A stretch of DNA of 64,000 nucleotides from Lepus europaeus (lineage: Eukaryota; Chordata; Mammalia; Lagomorpha; Leporidae). The position numbers and the translations under genes were made by a program. The stretch lies in contig NC_084850.1 in assembly GCF_033115175.1 (NCBI RefSeq), forward strand, positions 21,669,218-21,733,217. The letters run 5' to 3'. A model generated the notes under the pieces. The model did not search any database. It was not told the origin of the DNA and was given only the letters and a program-made list of their open reading frames with translations. Shown one piece after another: positions 22,395-34,420 of the stretch (its first letter is position 1; every line of letters begins with the position of its first letter).

Positions 22395-22566
22395 TAAAAG
22401 GCAGAATTAGAGAGAGAGAGAAGGAGAGACAGAGAAAGATCTTCCAATGACTGGTTCACTCCCCATACTGCCTCAATAGCCAGGTTTGAGCCAGGCCAAA
22501 GCCAGGAGCCAGGAGCTTCTTCTGGGTCTCTCACAAGGGTGCAGGGCCCAAGCACTTGGGCCATCA
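22395..22566 (-). mobile_element. CSINE fragment, minus strand
   Basis: Only the tail half is present: 'aaaaggcagaattagagaga' through 'cccaagcacttgggccatc'. The promoter half is missing, so this is a 5'-truncated insertion. Confidence 0.85.
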
Positions 22567-22599
22567 AGAAGTAGCAATCTCTTAGGTAATATTTCTTTT

Positions 22600-22915
22600 T
22601 TTGTATTTGAAAGGCAGAGACAGAGAAAGACAGAGATGGACAGGCAGAGAGAGGTCACTCGCTCTGGTTCACTCCCCAAATACTCATAATAGCCAGGGCT
22701 GGGCCAGATTGAAGGTGGGAGTCTAGAAGCATCCAATCTGGATCTCCCATGGATGGCAGGAACCCAAATACTTGAGCCATCACCTGCTGCTTCCCAGGGT
22801 ACAAACTAGCAGGAAGCTAGAATCAGGGTCAGAGTCAGGACTTGAACCCAAGCACTTTGATATGGTATGTAAGTGTCCCAGGTGGCATCTCAACTGTCGT
22901 GCCAAATGGCTGCTC
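22600..22915 (-). mobile_element. CSINE, minus strand
   Basis: It is flanked by 'taatatttctt' (about 22585) and 'gaatatttctt' (about 22919), an approximate duplication. It runs from 'ttgtatttgaaaggcagaga' to 'gccaaatggctgctc'. Confidence 0.9.
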
Positions 22916-23158
22916 AAGGGAATATTTCTTAGTTATTTCATCATTTTAATAAATGATTCATCTATTATTAATTCTAATAATCATTATCATGCCACACTTT
23001 ACAATGTACACATACGTAAACACAAACACCTTCACAAATTGCAAGGTGACAATATTTTTGTGCCTTTGAGAGTCCTGCCCCTATTGACTCATTTGCAAAG
23101 ATGTGTTCTCACAGGAGGGAAAAAGTGATGGTTGGTAGTATGGAAGAAAGGAAGATAG

Positions 23159-23487
23159 GGGCCAGCGCTGTGGTGCAGCGGGTTAAAGCCCCAGACTGCA
23201 GTGCCAGCATCCCATATGGATGCCAATTTGAGTCCTGGCTGCTCCTCTTCTAATCCAGCTCCCCGCTATGGCCTGAGAAAGCAGTAGAAGATGGCTCAAC
23301 TCCTTGGGCCCCTGTACCCATATGGGAGATCTGGAAGAATCTCTTGGCTCCTGGCTTTGGATCAGCTCAGCTCTGGCCTTTGCAGTCATTTGGGGAGCGA
23401 ATCAGTGGAATGGAAGCCCCCGCCCCCACCCCCACCCCCAGCTCTACTTCTCTCTGTAACTCTTTCAAATAAATAAAATAATAACAA
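23159..23487 (+). mobile_element. CSINE with C-rich replacement of the CT segment
   Basis: The head is GGGGCCAGCGCTGTGGTGCAG. The usual CT-rich stretch is replaced by a C-rich run ('cccccgcccccacccccac', about 23417-23440). The flanks share 'gaaaggaag..gat' as a likely target duplication. Confidence 0.93.
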
Positions 23488-23694
23488 AAAAGAAAGGAAG
23501 GAAGATGAAGCTAACAGAGCTGCAGGGAGAGGATTGCCCTAAACTGGGCCCCAGCCCTATAACACTGATCTTGGCCATTTCATTGACATGTGCTTATTCG
23601 CTTCCTCATCAGCACCCCCGGCTCTGCATCTGACAACTTATGTGGAAATGTCCCTTCTTTAGGGAAGCTTTGCCAGACCCCAAGACTACGTTAC

Positions 23695-24036
23695 AGAGCT
23701 GGTGCTGCGGCGTAGAGGCTAAAGGCGCTGCCTATAGTGTTGGCATCCCAGTGGGTAAGGGTTCAAATCCTGGCTGCTCCACTTCCAATCCAGCTCTCTG
23801 CTATGGCCTGGGACAGCAGTGGAAGATGGCCCAATTGCTTGGGCCCCTGCCACGTGGGAGGCCCAGAGGAAGCTCCTGGCTCCTGGCTTTGGATCAGAGC
23901 AGCTCCAGCCATTGTGGCCAACTGGGAAGTGAACCAGCAGATGGAAGACCTCTCTCTCTCTCTCTCTCTCTCTGCCTCTCCTTCTCTCTCTGCATAACTC
24001 TGACTTTCAAATAAATAAATAAATCTTTTTAAAAAG
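23695..24036 (+). mobile_element. CSINE, TSD visible
   Basis: The flanks GACTACGTTACA (near 23682) and GACTAGGTTACA (near 24037) are an approximate 12-bp duplication. The copy has a shortened 'cccagtgggtaagggttca' core and a full CT-rich and AAATAAATAAATAAATC end. Confidence 0.93.
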
Positions 24037-24117
24037 GACTAGGTTACATCCCTCCATTATACATTCATAACACTTATGTCTAACTTCAGCATCATTTATT
24101 ACAACTGTAATTACAAA

Positions 24118-24413
24118 TGTGTTTTTTATTTGTATGAAAGGGAGAAGGATAGAGAGACAGAGAGAACTCCCACCCACTAGTTTATGCCCCAAATACCCAT
24201 AACAGCCTGGACTGGGCTGAGTCCAGGGCTGGAAGCCAGGAACTCCATCCAGGTCTCCCATGTGGATGGCAGAGACCCAATTACTTGAGATATTACTGCT
24301 GCCTCCCAGGATTTGCATTGGCAGGAAGCTGGAGTCAGGAGCCACAGTTGGAGACTGTGAATCCAGCCACCCTGATATGGGATGCCAATATCTCAATCCT
24401 TAGGCCAAACATC
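24118..24413 (-). mobile_element. CSINE, old subfamily, minus strand
   Basis: It reads from 'tgttttttatttgtatgaaa' (tail) to 'ccttaggccaaacatccatg' (head of the old subfamily). Confidence 0.85.
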
Positions 24414-24459
24414 CATGTAACAATTGCATGTTTTTGAGATTAACTACTCAATGTGAAAT

Positions 24460-24600
24460 AATGATGTGCGAGTTTATTTAATGTCTGTCTTCCATTTGGG
24501 ACTGTAAATTTCCTGAATGTAGGAACCTCTCTGTAGTTCCCTTTTGTATATTCTCAGTACCTAACAAAGTGCTGATTCAAAGAATGTGCTCAGCATAGTG
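24460..24600 (+). repeat. MIR/L2-type 3' end
   Basis: 'gggactgtaaatttcctgaa' then 'taacaaagtgctgattcaaa' and 'gaatgtgctcagcat' follow the conserved L2/MIR 3' pattern. Confidence 0.55.
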
Positions 24601-24726
24601 TAGGGGTGAGGACAGGTTGATTAATGGGTATTCAGTTCCAGTTAGGTAGGCCAAAGAAGTTCTGGTGTCCATTGCATAGTAGAGTGATAAAATATTGTAT
24701 ATTTCTTTAAAAAAAAAAAAGCTAGA

Positions 24727-25055
24727 GGAGTTGGCACTGTGACGTAAGTGAGTAAAGCAATGCCAGCATCCCATATGGTTGCCAGCTCAAGTCCTGGCTG
24801 TTCTACTTCCAATCCAGCTTCCTGCTAATGCACCTGGGGAAGCAATGGAAGATGGCCCAAGCACTGGGGTCCCTGCCACCCACATGGGTGACTCAAAAGA
24901 AACTCCTGTCTCCTGACTTTGGCCTGGTCCAGCCCCGGGCCTTGCGGCCATTTGGAGAGTGAACCAGTGGATGGAAGACCTCTCTCTCTCTGTCTCTACC
25001 TCTCTCTCTGTCTGTAAGTCTGCCTTTCAAATAAATAAATAAATATTTTTTAAAA
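24727..25055 (+). mobile_element. CSINE
   Basis: The head is GAGTTGGCACTGTGACGTAAG; the body has 'gcatcccatatggttgcc', a CT-rich segment, and a TTTCAAATAAATAAATAAAT end. Confidence 0.93.
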
Positions 25056-25324
25056 ACTATAAGACTCGCAGTACACACTTGTTGGATGAGTGAAGGGAGA
25101 ACAAATTAAATATTTATTGTTACATTAAAGAAAAATAAACTTTGATTTGTTGCAAAACACTGAATAGATAGATAGGAATACCCTAGAATGAAAGTACTGT
25201 CCAAGTACGTTGACCAATGACAACAAAGCAATGGCCTCTGAGCCTTGAGTCTGGAGGCTCCTTGTATATTCTTTGAGGTTTAGAATGACAAGCCCTGAAT
25301 GTGCTGCATTTGAATGGAAATCAA

Positions 25325-28300
25325 TGGACCAATCAACTAGACAGAAAATCAACAAAGAAACAACAGAGCTAATCTATACTATGGACCAAATGGACCTAAT
25401 TGATATCTACAGAACATTTCATCCCACAGCTGCAGAATAGCTTTTCATCAGTTCATGAATTTTTCTCTAGGATAGACCATATGTTAGGCCATGAAACAAG
25501 TCTCAACAAATTCAAAAAAATTGAAATCACACCATGTATCTTTGTGACCACAATGGAACAAAACTGGAAATTAACGTGAGAAACTCTAGATATTATACAA
25601 ACACAATGGATACTGAATAAAATGCTCCAGAATGAACAGTGGATCATAAAAGAAATCAAGAGGGAAATAAAAAAAAAATCCTAGAAACGCATGAAGATGA
25701 CAACACAGCATATCAAAACATATGGGATACAGCAAAAACAGTGTTAAAAGTTTATATCAATTAGTGCCTACATCAAGAAATTGGAAAGGCACCAAGTAAA
25801 TTATCTAACAATGCATCTCAAGGAGAAAAACAAAGACAAATCAAACACCAAATTAGAAGGAAGAAAGAAATAGAGAAGAAACAAAATAAAAGTCTCCCAA
25901 AATATCAGTGAAATGCAGACATGTTTTTTGAAAAAATAAAGAAATTTGGTACACCAGTGGCCCAGCTAACCAAAAAAGAGAGAAGATCCAAATTAATAAA
26001 ATCAGATATAAAAACAGAGATGTTACAATGGATACCACAGAAATAAAAAGAATCATCAAGAATAATTACAAACAGCTATATGCCAGGATAGATTTCTGGA
26101 CACATACAATCCACCAAAATTAAATCATGAAGACATAGGAAGCCTAGATAGACCCATAACCAAGATGGGAATTGAATCAGTAATAATGATCCTCCCAATA
26201 AAGCAAAGCCTAGGACCAGATGGTTTCATTGCTGAATTCCACCAAACCTTTAAAGAATAACTAATTCCAATTCTTGTCAAATTATTCAAAACAATTGAAA
26301 AGGAGGTAATTCTCCCAAACTCCTTCTATGAGGCCAACATCACCTTAATTCCAAAACCAGAAAAAGACACAACAGAGAAAGAGAACTATAGACCAAAATT
26401 CCTGATGAACACAGATGCAAAATCCTTCACAAAATACTAGCTAATTGAATCCAACACCACATCAGAGAGATCATTCACCCAGACCAAGTGGGATTTATCC
26501 CTGTCATGTAGGGATGGTTCAACATACACAAATCAATAAATGTGATACAACATCTTAACAAATTGAAGAACAAAAATCATATGATTATCTTAACAGAAGC
26601 AGAGAAAGCATTTGATAAAACACAACATCCTTTCATAATAAAACCTTAAGCAAATTGGGACCAGAAGGGACATTCCTCAACACAATCAAGGTAATATATG
26701 ACAAACCCACAGCCAACATCATATTGAATGGGGAAAAGTTGGAAGCATTTCCACTAAGATCCAGAACCAGACAAGGATGTCCACTCTCACCATTACTGTT
26801 CAATATAGTCCCAGAATTTTCAGCCGGAACCATTAGGCAAGAAAAGAAATCAAAAGGATACAAATTGGAAAGGAGAGAGTCATATTATCCTTGTTTGCAG
26901 ATGACATGATTCTATATAAAGGGGAACAAAAAGACTCCACTAAGAGACTATTGGAACTCATAAGAGAGTTTGTAAAGTTGCAGGATATAAAATTAACACA
27001 CAAAAAATCAATAGCCTTTGTATATACAAACAATGCCATGGCTGAAAAAGAACTTGTAAGATCAATATGACTCACAATAGGTAAAAATCAATCCCCGGAG
27101 AAGGACACTCTCCTCAACAAATGGTGCTGGGAAAATTGGATCTACATATGCAGAATTATGAAACAAGACCCCTACCTTACACCTTATACAAAAATCAACT
27201 CAAAATGAATCAAGGATCTAAATCTATGACCTGATTCCATCTAATTACTAGAGGAAAACATCAGGGGAAAATATGCAAGAAATTGGCACAGGCAAGACTT
27301 CTCAGAAAAGACCCCATGAGCACAGGCAGTAAAAGCAAAAATAGACAAACAGGATTACATCAAACTAAGAAGTTTCTGCAATACAAAGGAAACACTCAAC
27401 AAAGCAAATAGGCCACAACAGAATGGGAGGAAATATTTGCAAACTCTGCAACTGATAAAGGTTTAGTATCCAGGATCTATAAAGAGCTCAAGAAACTCAA
27501 CAATGACAAAACAAACAATCCAGTTAAGAAATGGGAAAAGGAGATGCCAGCACTGTGGCATCCCATATGGGCACTAGTTAGAGTCCTGAATGTTCCACTT
27601 CCAATCCAGCTCCCTGATAATGTACCTGGGCAAGCAGTGGAGGATGGCTGAAGTCCTTAGGCCCCTGCACCCACATGGGAGGCCCGAAAGAAGCTCCTGG
27701 CTCCTGACTCCTGGCTTTGGTTCAGCTTAGCTCTAATCATTGCAGCCATTTGTGGAGTGAACTAGTGGATGAAAGACCTCTCTTTTTTTTCTCTCTCTCT
27801 CTCTCTGCCTCTGCCTCTCTGTAACTCTGCCTTTCAAATAAATAAATCTCTTTTTTAAAAGATAGTTGGAAATTCCTCAGAAATCTGAAAATAGATCTAC
27901 CACATGACCCAGTCATCTCACTCCTGGCAATTTACTCGAAATGTATCAGCATATGAAAGTTGTCTGTACCCCATGTTTATTGCAGCTCAATTCACAATAG
28001 CTAAGATATGGGATCAACCCAGATATCCATCAACTGCTGACTCGATAAAGAAAATATGGTATATATACACCATGGAATACTACTCAGCCATAAAAATAAG
28101 AATGAAATCCTGTCTTTTGCAACAAAATGAATGCAACTGGAAACAATTCTGTTTAAATAGGTCAGTCTCAAAAAGACAAATATCATACATTTTCTCTGAT
28201 ACATGGCAGTTAATATATAATATAAACAATATATAGGAATGAAATGGTCATTCTGATATATGGTTTTTGTTTTTAGCCCTTGCTTATACTCCTGTGGAAC

Positions 28301-28562
28301 CACGGTCTTCTTACTTTTTACTTGTTGAATATTATGGTTAGTAGTGAACTAAGCCTGTGATTATAGAGTAGATTAACATTGTGTCTTTGCAAAAATTAAT
28401 GAAAAAAAGAAAAAGAGGAGGAAGGGGGATTTAGGGAGGAAGGGAAGTATGGTTATCTTCTTAGAACAGTACCTGTGAACTACATGAAATCTGTTCTCTT
28501 GATATTGATTTTAAAAAAAAAGAGAATGAGAAGGGGAAAATCAATCAAGTTAAAAAAAAATA
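25325..28562 (+). mobile_element. 5'-truncated inactivated LINE-1 (L1 ORF2 and 3' end)
   Basis: The element enters L1 ORF2 at the end of the endonuclease region ('agacagaaaatcaacaaaga') and continues through reverse transcriptase to the 3' UTR. RT landmarks include 'ggaccagatggtttcattgc' (26215), a plus-strand segment at 26655-26909 encoding the core before the active site, and a preserved FADD motif at 26894-26905. Numerous stops and frameshifts make it inactive. The sequence jumps near 27088, where several hundred bases of ORF2 expected between 'cacaataggtaaaaatcaat' and 'ggagaaggacactctcctca' are missing. More is lost around the CSINE at 27541-27862. It is younger than the L1M at 11.6-22.3 kb because the motifs are less decayed. 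Confidence 0.88.
27541..27862 (+). mobile_element. CSINE in LINE-1, head shortened
   Basis: The 5' head is reduced to 'atgccagcactgtggcatcc', joining the start directly to the CATCCCATATGGGC block. The end is TTTCAAATAAATAAATC. The L1 on the two sides is not contiguous, so part of L1 was lost with or after insertion. Confidence 0.9.
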
Positions 28563-28775
28563 AAATGTGGGCGTGAGCACTTGTGTGTCCATTATGTAGG
28601 GGGTTTCTTTTCACCTACCAAGGATACCTTGACCTCACCCAGTACAGCCCCGGGGTCAATGGAACCATTTGCTAGGTAAGAGTGCTATTACCCAGGCAAG
28701 ATAAATAATGACTGGTGTATATCAAAAATTAGGGCTGCCATCACCTGTGTTTAATTCTCCCAAGGGAAAATGAGA

Positions 28776-28792
28776 GCCAAAAGAGAGAGAGA

Positions 28793-28834
<42 letters not shown>
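28776..28834. repeat. (GA)n microsatellite
   Basis: Nearly pure GA for about 58 bp, on the plus strand. Confidence 0.97.
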
Positions 28835-28837
<3 letters not shown>

Positions 28838-29545
28838 CACTTTCGACCCTGACCTTAGGGCCCTCATGCTTCCCATTCGCTGGCCTCACATCAGAGCCCT
28901 CCATGCCAAGCAGTCAGGAAGCACAGATTCCTCCCATGGGAGAAGTGCAGGCATGTGTGTGTGTGAACGCACAAGCTACAAGCCGGTACATTTCAGGGAC
29001 AAGTCCAACCTGGTGAGCCCCTCGCACATAAGCTTGTTTTTTCTTTTCTTAATACACCGTGATTCAGCCCCAGGCCACGTAGGCTCCTTCACCTCCTCAC
29101 CCCAGTCCTTTAAGGGAAACGAGGTCCTTCCTGGCTGAGTTCCACATTCAATCCCCAAGTTAGTGAACACTGCTCTCCTCACAGCCACCTGACACCGGAG
29201 CTATTGCTCAATCCTCCCTTGTTCCCACGCCCTGGGTTTCTGGAATTAGTTTCTTCTCCTGACTTCCTCCAGCCTGTATTTTCTCCATCCTGAAACATTC
29301 TCCAGGCCCCCTCTTGCCTTGACAGTCCTGCTCTGGTCCGCCACTTTTATTCGCGATGTCCTTCTCGCGTGGCTGTCCTGCGCATGCTCCCTATTCCCCA
29401 GGGATGGCCCCTTACCCGCCAGCCATTTGCGATCCCCAAGACCACAGGTTCCTGAAATCACTGTGGTCTCCACTGCAAGGAGGTGTTAACTCCAGTACAC
29501 ACAGAGCAGGAGAGGGCACCTAGGAAAACAAATGTGCCCTTGTAC
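28835..29545. other. Unassigned, moderately GC-rich stretch
   Basis: It contains CpGs around 29340-29400 ('attcgcgatgtccttctcgc') but no island by eye, no splice-flanked frame and no recognised repeat. Confidence 0.5.
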
Positions 29546-29785
29546 TTGACCCTCCTATGTAACTGTACTTGGGTACCTGTTGGTGTCTCAGGTTTACAAC
29601 AATTTATTATATATTTTATAAGGAACCAGAAGCAAGGAGTTTGAAAGTTCCCAACCCAGTGACAAATGTTTAAGGAAATGGAATGCTAATTACCCTGGTT
29701 TGACCATTACACATTGTGTACATGTGTGGGATTATCATACTATACTCCATAAACATGTACAATTAAAAATGATTTAAATTCAAAA
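29546..29785 (+). mobile_element. L1M 3' UTR fragment
   Basis: 'ggaatgctaattaccctggt', 'ttgaccattacacattgtgt', and 'actccataaacatgtacaat' with 'taaaaatgatttaaat' match the 3' UTR of ancient L1MB-like elements in sense. Confidence 0.65.
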
Positions 29786-29789
29786 TATA

Positions 29790-30092
29790 GGAGCCAGCAT
29801 CGTGGCATAGCTGGTAGAACTGCCCCCTGTGATGCTGCCATCCCATATGGGCGCCAGTTCATGTCCCAACTGCTTTACTTCCCATCTAGCTCCCTGCTGA
29901 TGCCTTGGAAAAGCAGCAGCAGATGGCCCAAATCTTTGGGCTCTTGCACCCATGTGAGAGACTCAGTTAAAGCTCCTAGTTCCTGCCTTCAGCCTGGCTC
30001 TGCCCTGGCAGTTGTGGCCACCTGGGGAGTGAACCAGCAGACGGAAGATCTTTCTCTCTAACTCTGCTTTTCAAAAATAAATAATCTTAGAA
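29790..30092 (+). mobile_element. CSINE
   Basis: The head is GGAGCCAGCATCGTGGCATAG; the CT-rich segment is almost lost and the end is TTTTCAAAAATAAATAATC. Confidence 0.92.
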
Positions 30093-30181
30093 AAATAAAA
30101 TAAAAATGTAAAAAGTGTGCAATATACAAATATTATCAAGTATCAAGGTGAGAGTGGCTTTTATCAAAACAGCTGGAGCTG

Positions 30182-30520
30182 AGGCCAGCAGTGTTGCCTA
30201 GTGGGTAAGGCCTCTGCCTGTAGTGCTGGCATCCCATATGGGTACCGGTTCAAGTCCTGGCTACTCCACTTCTGATCCAGCTCTCTGCTATGGCCTGGAA
30301 AAGCAGTAGAAGATGGCCCAAGTCCTTGGGCCCCTGCACCCACGTGGGAGACCCGAAAGAAGCTCCTGGCTCCTGGCTTCGGATCGGCACAGCTCCGGCC
30401 ATTGCAGCCAATTGGGGAGTGAACCAGCGGATGGAAGACCTCTCTTTCTCTCTGCCTCTCTCTGTATATAACTCTGCCTTTCAAAAAAAATAAATAAATC
30501 TTAAAAAAAGAAAGAAAGAA
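30182..30520 (+). mobile_element. CSINE, TSD visible
   Basis: It is flanked by 'aaaacagctggagct' (about 30167) and 'aaaacagctagagct' (about 30521). The tail is TTTCAAAAAAAATAAATAAATC followed by (AAAG)n. Confidence 0.94.
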
Positions 30521-30536
30521 AAACAGCTAGAGCTAG

Positions 30537-31162
30537 GGGTACCTAAGCAAATCATAGTCAAAGAAAATCGACCAAAGTCAGCTATATAGAACTTTCCTAT
30601 TTGCAGACTTTTCCTATATGAACTTATCAAAGCACTCCAGGAAAAAACACACACCAGAACCTTATAAAATTGGGCTTTTCTAGGGCCAGCCAGAGTTTTT
30701 ATGCAGTGTCCCAGTTCATAAAACCAAGAAAAATGTTGACAGTTGCTTTATTCTGCTTGAAACGTGCCCCCTTTTTTATAGCTGGGAGGTTAAGAAGGGA
30801 GAAGGAAAGAACAAGGTTGAGCTTCAGCCCCACCCCCCTCTCCCCGCCTGCCTCATTGAAACCTAGCAGCCCTCATAAATAACCTGAACATGCGTGGCAG
30901 AGGCCATCCTAAATTGCACGGGAATGAAGGGAGAGATAAAGGGAAACCGGGAGGCATCTTGCTGGAGCCACCCCTCCCCCTCGGCCATGTCCTGGGCTCT
31001 GCCTGGGCCCTGTCCACGAGCTGTTGTTCAGGAGAATGGAGGGCTGCGGAGAGCTACCCCTCCCTGGAGTATCTGTGGCCTAACAGGATCCCCAAGGCGA
31101 GGCTTCATAGGCGAAATTTCCGGCTTCTGTGTCATCCTGGTCCCTGACCAGGGTGTAACCCT
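30537..31162. other. Unassigned, GC-richer stretch
   Basis: The short open frames here have no family resemblance or splice support. Nothing recognisable. Confidence 0.45.
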
Positions 31163-31320
31163 GCCTGGGCAAGGCATCGAACCCCTGCAGGCCTCAGCTT
31201 CCTGCGATTCACCTGAGGATAATAACAGCGCCTACCTCCGAAAGCTGTGACGTCGCCATGGGGTGAGGCTCATGGCGGCCTTAAAGGCAGGGCCTGGCGG
31301 ATTGTGCGTGTTCCAGGCAC
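31163..31320 (+). repeat. MIR
   Basis: The order 'ctgggcaaggcatcgaaccc', 'caggcctcagcttcctgcga', 'ctgaggataataacagcgcc', 'tacctccgaaagctgtgacg' follows the MIR core in sense. Confidence 0.75.
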
Positions 31321-31522
31321 GAGAGTGAAAGTGGCAAGGTGGCCTCGGATTCCCCTGCAAAGACAGGGCCTGGCGGCCTGGCTGCTGCCTAGCTGCTTGC
31401 CCTGCCACCCTCCCCTCGCTGCCTAGTCCAACAGCTGAGACTGTGTTTGCACACTCACAGGTGTGCTGCTCTGTGCATCTGGATGGAATGTTCCCGCAAT
31501 TACCAGATCACTTGAAGGGGAA

Positions 31523-31528
<6 letters not shown>

Positions 31529-31552
<24 letters not shown>
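31529..31552. repeat. Poly(T) run
   Basis: More than 20 consecutive T. I see no repeat body on the right that would make it a minus-strand retro-insertion tail. Confidence 0.85.
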
Positions 31553-31553
<1 letters not shown>

Positions 31554-32602
31554 GCCCCCAGATGAAGCCTGCACTTATATGTGCTCATGGTGAGTTTTCA
31601 AATGTAGAAGATGATGAGCTTGTTTACTCAATAAATATGTGTCTTTGGGTCCATTTGTCATCTCCTTGCTCACACATGCCCCTTCCCCGCTGCTTGCGGT
31701 CGGCTTCAAAAGCACGACAGGCAGTGGGGTAGGAAACTGGGAGTTGTTGGTCTTCTTGGACCCAAATATTATTTACAGAGCACAGAATTTACAGTCAGGA
31801 AGGATTTTTTTTTTATAGAAATGGGCAAATCCTAGATGCTCTCTATGTATACAAACCTCCTTTCCAACAGTTATGAAAGGACATTTTTAAACTGTAAATG
31901 GGAGCCCTGTTGGCGGCACATTCTCAAGTCTAAGCTCCATGAAAACATTGTATTGAGGGGAAGGAGGTCACAGGGAGGAGCTGGGGGCCCCCACTGCTCC
32001 CCAGTAATGCTGTGACTGAGAAAGCAAGCGAGGGCATCACTCCCTCAGCCCCTTGGGCAGTGGATGCAAAAGCCTACAATGCTCACGTACACCCAGGGAA
32101 AGTACTCCAGTCCAGGCCCAGGTCCACCAGAACAGGGCCACACAGAAGTCAAGTTGAAGTTCTCCCCACCACGGCAGTCATCCTCCTGTAGTTGCTCTCT
32201 CCCAGCTGCCTCATCAGCTGTCATTAGGGCCACAGTGGCCCCCCAGCTTGGGGTCTCTACTTCTTAGCCTTATAAACACACTCCTTGGGGGCTCACTTGC
32301 TGCCCCATTAGCCGGAGTTGCCCACATTGGAAGTCAGCTGTGGTTTTCACCCTTAGTGTATTTTTTATTTTAACAATCAAAGGCCAGCTTACAGATAGCA
32401 CTCACTCTCAGCACATGTGCTAGGAGCTGAAACAAAAGCTTGCTGAGTCAGACCCTCAGAACCAGATGGATTCAGGGATGAGAGGAACATGGAACCAATC
32501 AAGAAGGTATATGTGTTAGAAAGATCTGGCTTCATGGTTCTCTTTAGCATTTTTTTTACACTTTAAATCACATCGCGAAGGGCAGAATCATCACCCTCTT
32601 TG
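31553..32602. other. Unassigned non-coding stretch
   Basis: No gene, RNA or clear repeat recognised. Confidence 0.5.
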
Positions 32603-32621
32603 TCCAATTCCTGCTTATTTT

Positions 32622-32927
32622 TTAAAAAATGCATTTATGTATTGGAAAGAACTAGAGAGAGGGAGATATGCACAGAGAGAAATCTTCCATCTGGGGTTCA
32701 TTCCCCCAGATGCCTGCCGAAGTCAGGAGGGAGGAGCCAGGAGCTTCATCCCGGTCTCCCACGAGGCTGGCAAGGGTCCAAACACTTGGGTCATCTTCGG
32801 CTGCTTTTCCCAGGCCGTTAGCAGGGAGCTAGATCAGAAGTGGAGCAGGCAGGACTCAAATTGGTGCCCATACGGGATGCCAGTGTCATAGGCGGCAGCT
32901 TTACCTGCTATGCCACAAGGCTGGCCT
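32622..32927 (-). mobile_element. CSINE, minus strand, long TSD
   Basis: It is flanked by CCAATTCCTGCTTATTTTT (32603-32621) and CCAATTTCTGCTTATTTTT (32928-32946), one mismatch over 19 bp. It is a full-length, older copy. Confidence 0.94.
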
Positions 32928-32952
32928 CCAATTTCTGCTTATTTTTATTTAT

Positions 32953-33486
32953 TTGAGGGGGGATATGCCTTGCCCATTTCACGTGTCATTTGCAAAATTT
33001 GTGGGTAACCAGAGATTGGCTGAGAAATCAAAACTAGGAGCGAGAGGTTACGAATCAAAGATTCGGATCCAAATCACTGTTGCTTCTGTGGTTGAGAGGT
33101 TGTTACACAGTCAATTAATTAAATGTATATTAATTTTCCAACAGTGTAGTATGAAATCAGCACATCAAATAAAATATTTAACACCCAGGAAAAGCCAGAT
33201 GCATATTCTGCTTGTGTGTCCCGAAGTGGTATTTTTATGGAAAGAAAGCTTATTTGAAACAAATGTTGAAACAGAAGTTAAGCTTATGAAGGACGCTGAG
33301 AAAGCATGGCCCATAAGGTTTGAAAATGTTGCCCATAAAAAGCATAATCCTCAGCCTCTCTCTTCAGTGGTTCTCATCCACATTCAACGCTTGTGTTTAG
33401 CCACCTGTGTATACAGGTGGCTTCACTCATTTGCAAATCCTTTGCAGCAAATCCTGGAAGGCATATTGCTTACACATGTGAAGTGA
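32953..33486 (+). other. Uncharacterised open frame, 177 codons, probably not a gene
   Basis: Apart from the PLAC1 exon this is the longest ATG-started open frame in the window. It lies in sequence I cannot assign to a repeat, right after a CSINE target-site duplication. The protein shows no signal peptide, domain or motif I recognise. There is no obvious splice context, poly(A) signal or Kozak support. The composition is ordinary for unique intronic DNA, so chance is the likeliest explanation. Confidence 0.15.
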
Positions 33487-33760
33487 AAAAATGGACGTGG
33501 AGCAGTGGTTTCGTTGCCTGGCACCCCACAGCTTGGTCTCAGGACAAGAAGAAACTCTCCTACACGATGGAGCGTCCTGAACGAAGCTCTGTTTGCCACC
33601 TACAGCTGAGCAATTCAGGTACTGTGAAGCCAAAGTGGGGTGCCTCTTGGCTTCTAGGGGAGCGTCTTGAAGGGAGCTGGTAGGATGTTACATGTACCCT
33701 ATGTAAAAAGGAGATAGCTGAGGAGGTGGGCCATGATCCATAGCCAGGGGTGGCCCCTGA

Positions 33761-33782
33761 CAGAGAGAGAGAGAGAGAGAGA
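33761..33782. repeat. (GA)n microsatellite
   Basis: About 11 GA dinucleotides. Confidence 0.9.
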
Positions 33783-34199
33783 ATATGTTGTGGCGATATG
33801 GTCAGGAAAAGTTTGCCACCACCCTCATTTCTTTCTCTCCCTTCCCGGATGCCTGCCCGCCGTCTCGCTTTTTTTCATTCACTTGTACATACATTCCTCA
33901 AGTATTTACCGAACACCTATTTCAGGCCTGAGCCTGGGCTAGCCAGGGCGGGAGTATACAGGAGACGTTTGTTTTCCCCTCTCCCTCTCAATGGCTCTTC
34001 TCTCCTGCTCTCTCTCCCCATAATTCAGTGGTAACAGGGCTGGATGGAGGAATATCCAAAATCCATCCCTGTAGGAGACATCTGTGCCAGGAATTTCCGG
34101 CAACCCCCGAGGAGAGTGGCAGATTGATGGGACTCCAGCTGGGACTAACCAGGAGGTGGAGGGAGCTGAGGCAGGAGGAACCCTGCAGCCAGGCTGTCT
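33783..34199. other. Unassigned, possibly includes ancient repeat
   Basis: 'cattcctcaagtatttaccg' and 'aacacctatttcaggcctga' near 33890 resemble the common 'caacaaatatttattgagcacc' repeat. Otherwise featureless. Confidence 0.4.
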
Positions 34200-34420
34200 G
34201 CCCAGGTCTATTCTATAGCTACCATTTTCTGGGCACTTGCTCTGTGCCAGGCCCTGTACGTGCAGTAGCTCAGACCTCATTCAACCCTCCAATCCTCTTG
34301 GGTCGCTGTTATCACTGTCCCTGTTTTATACGAGCAGATGGAGGCCAGGAGGGGGGAAGTGACTTGCCCAAGGTCACACAGCTAGGATGCAATGGAGCCC
34401 CAATTCCAGCTTAGGTCTGA
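34200..34420 (-). repeat. MIR, minus strand
   Basis: 'gggcacttgctctgtgccag', 'cagacctcattcaaccctcc' and 'gtgacttgcccaaggtcaca' then 'cagctaggatgcaatggagc' give the complement of almost the whole MIR. Confidence 0.85.

Noticed and set aside
26655..26909. Reverse-transcriptase frame as a functional gene
   Set aside because: It is an 84-codon fragment of a LINE-1 whose ORF2 has many stops and internal deletions; the element is inactive.
28776..28834. GA-rich and AC-rich arrays as CRISPR or functional repeats
   Set aside because: They are simple dinucleotide microsatellites without spacers.
31529..31552. Poly(T) run as the tail of a minus-strand processed pseudogene
   Set aside because: No AATAAA complement follows on the right and no flanking duplication was seen.
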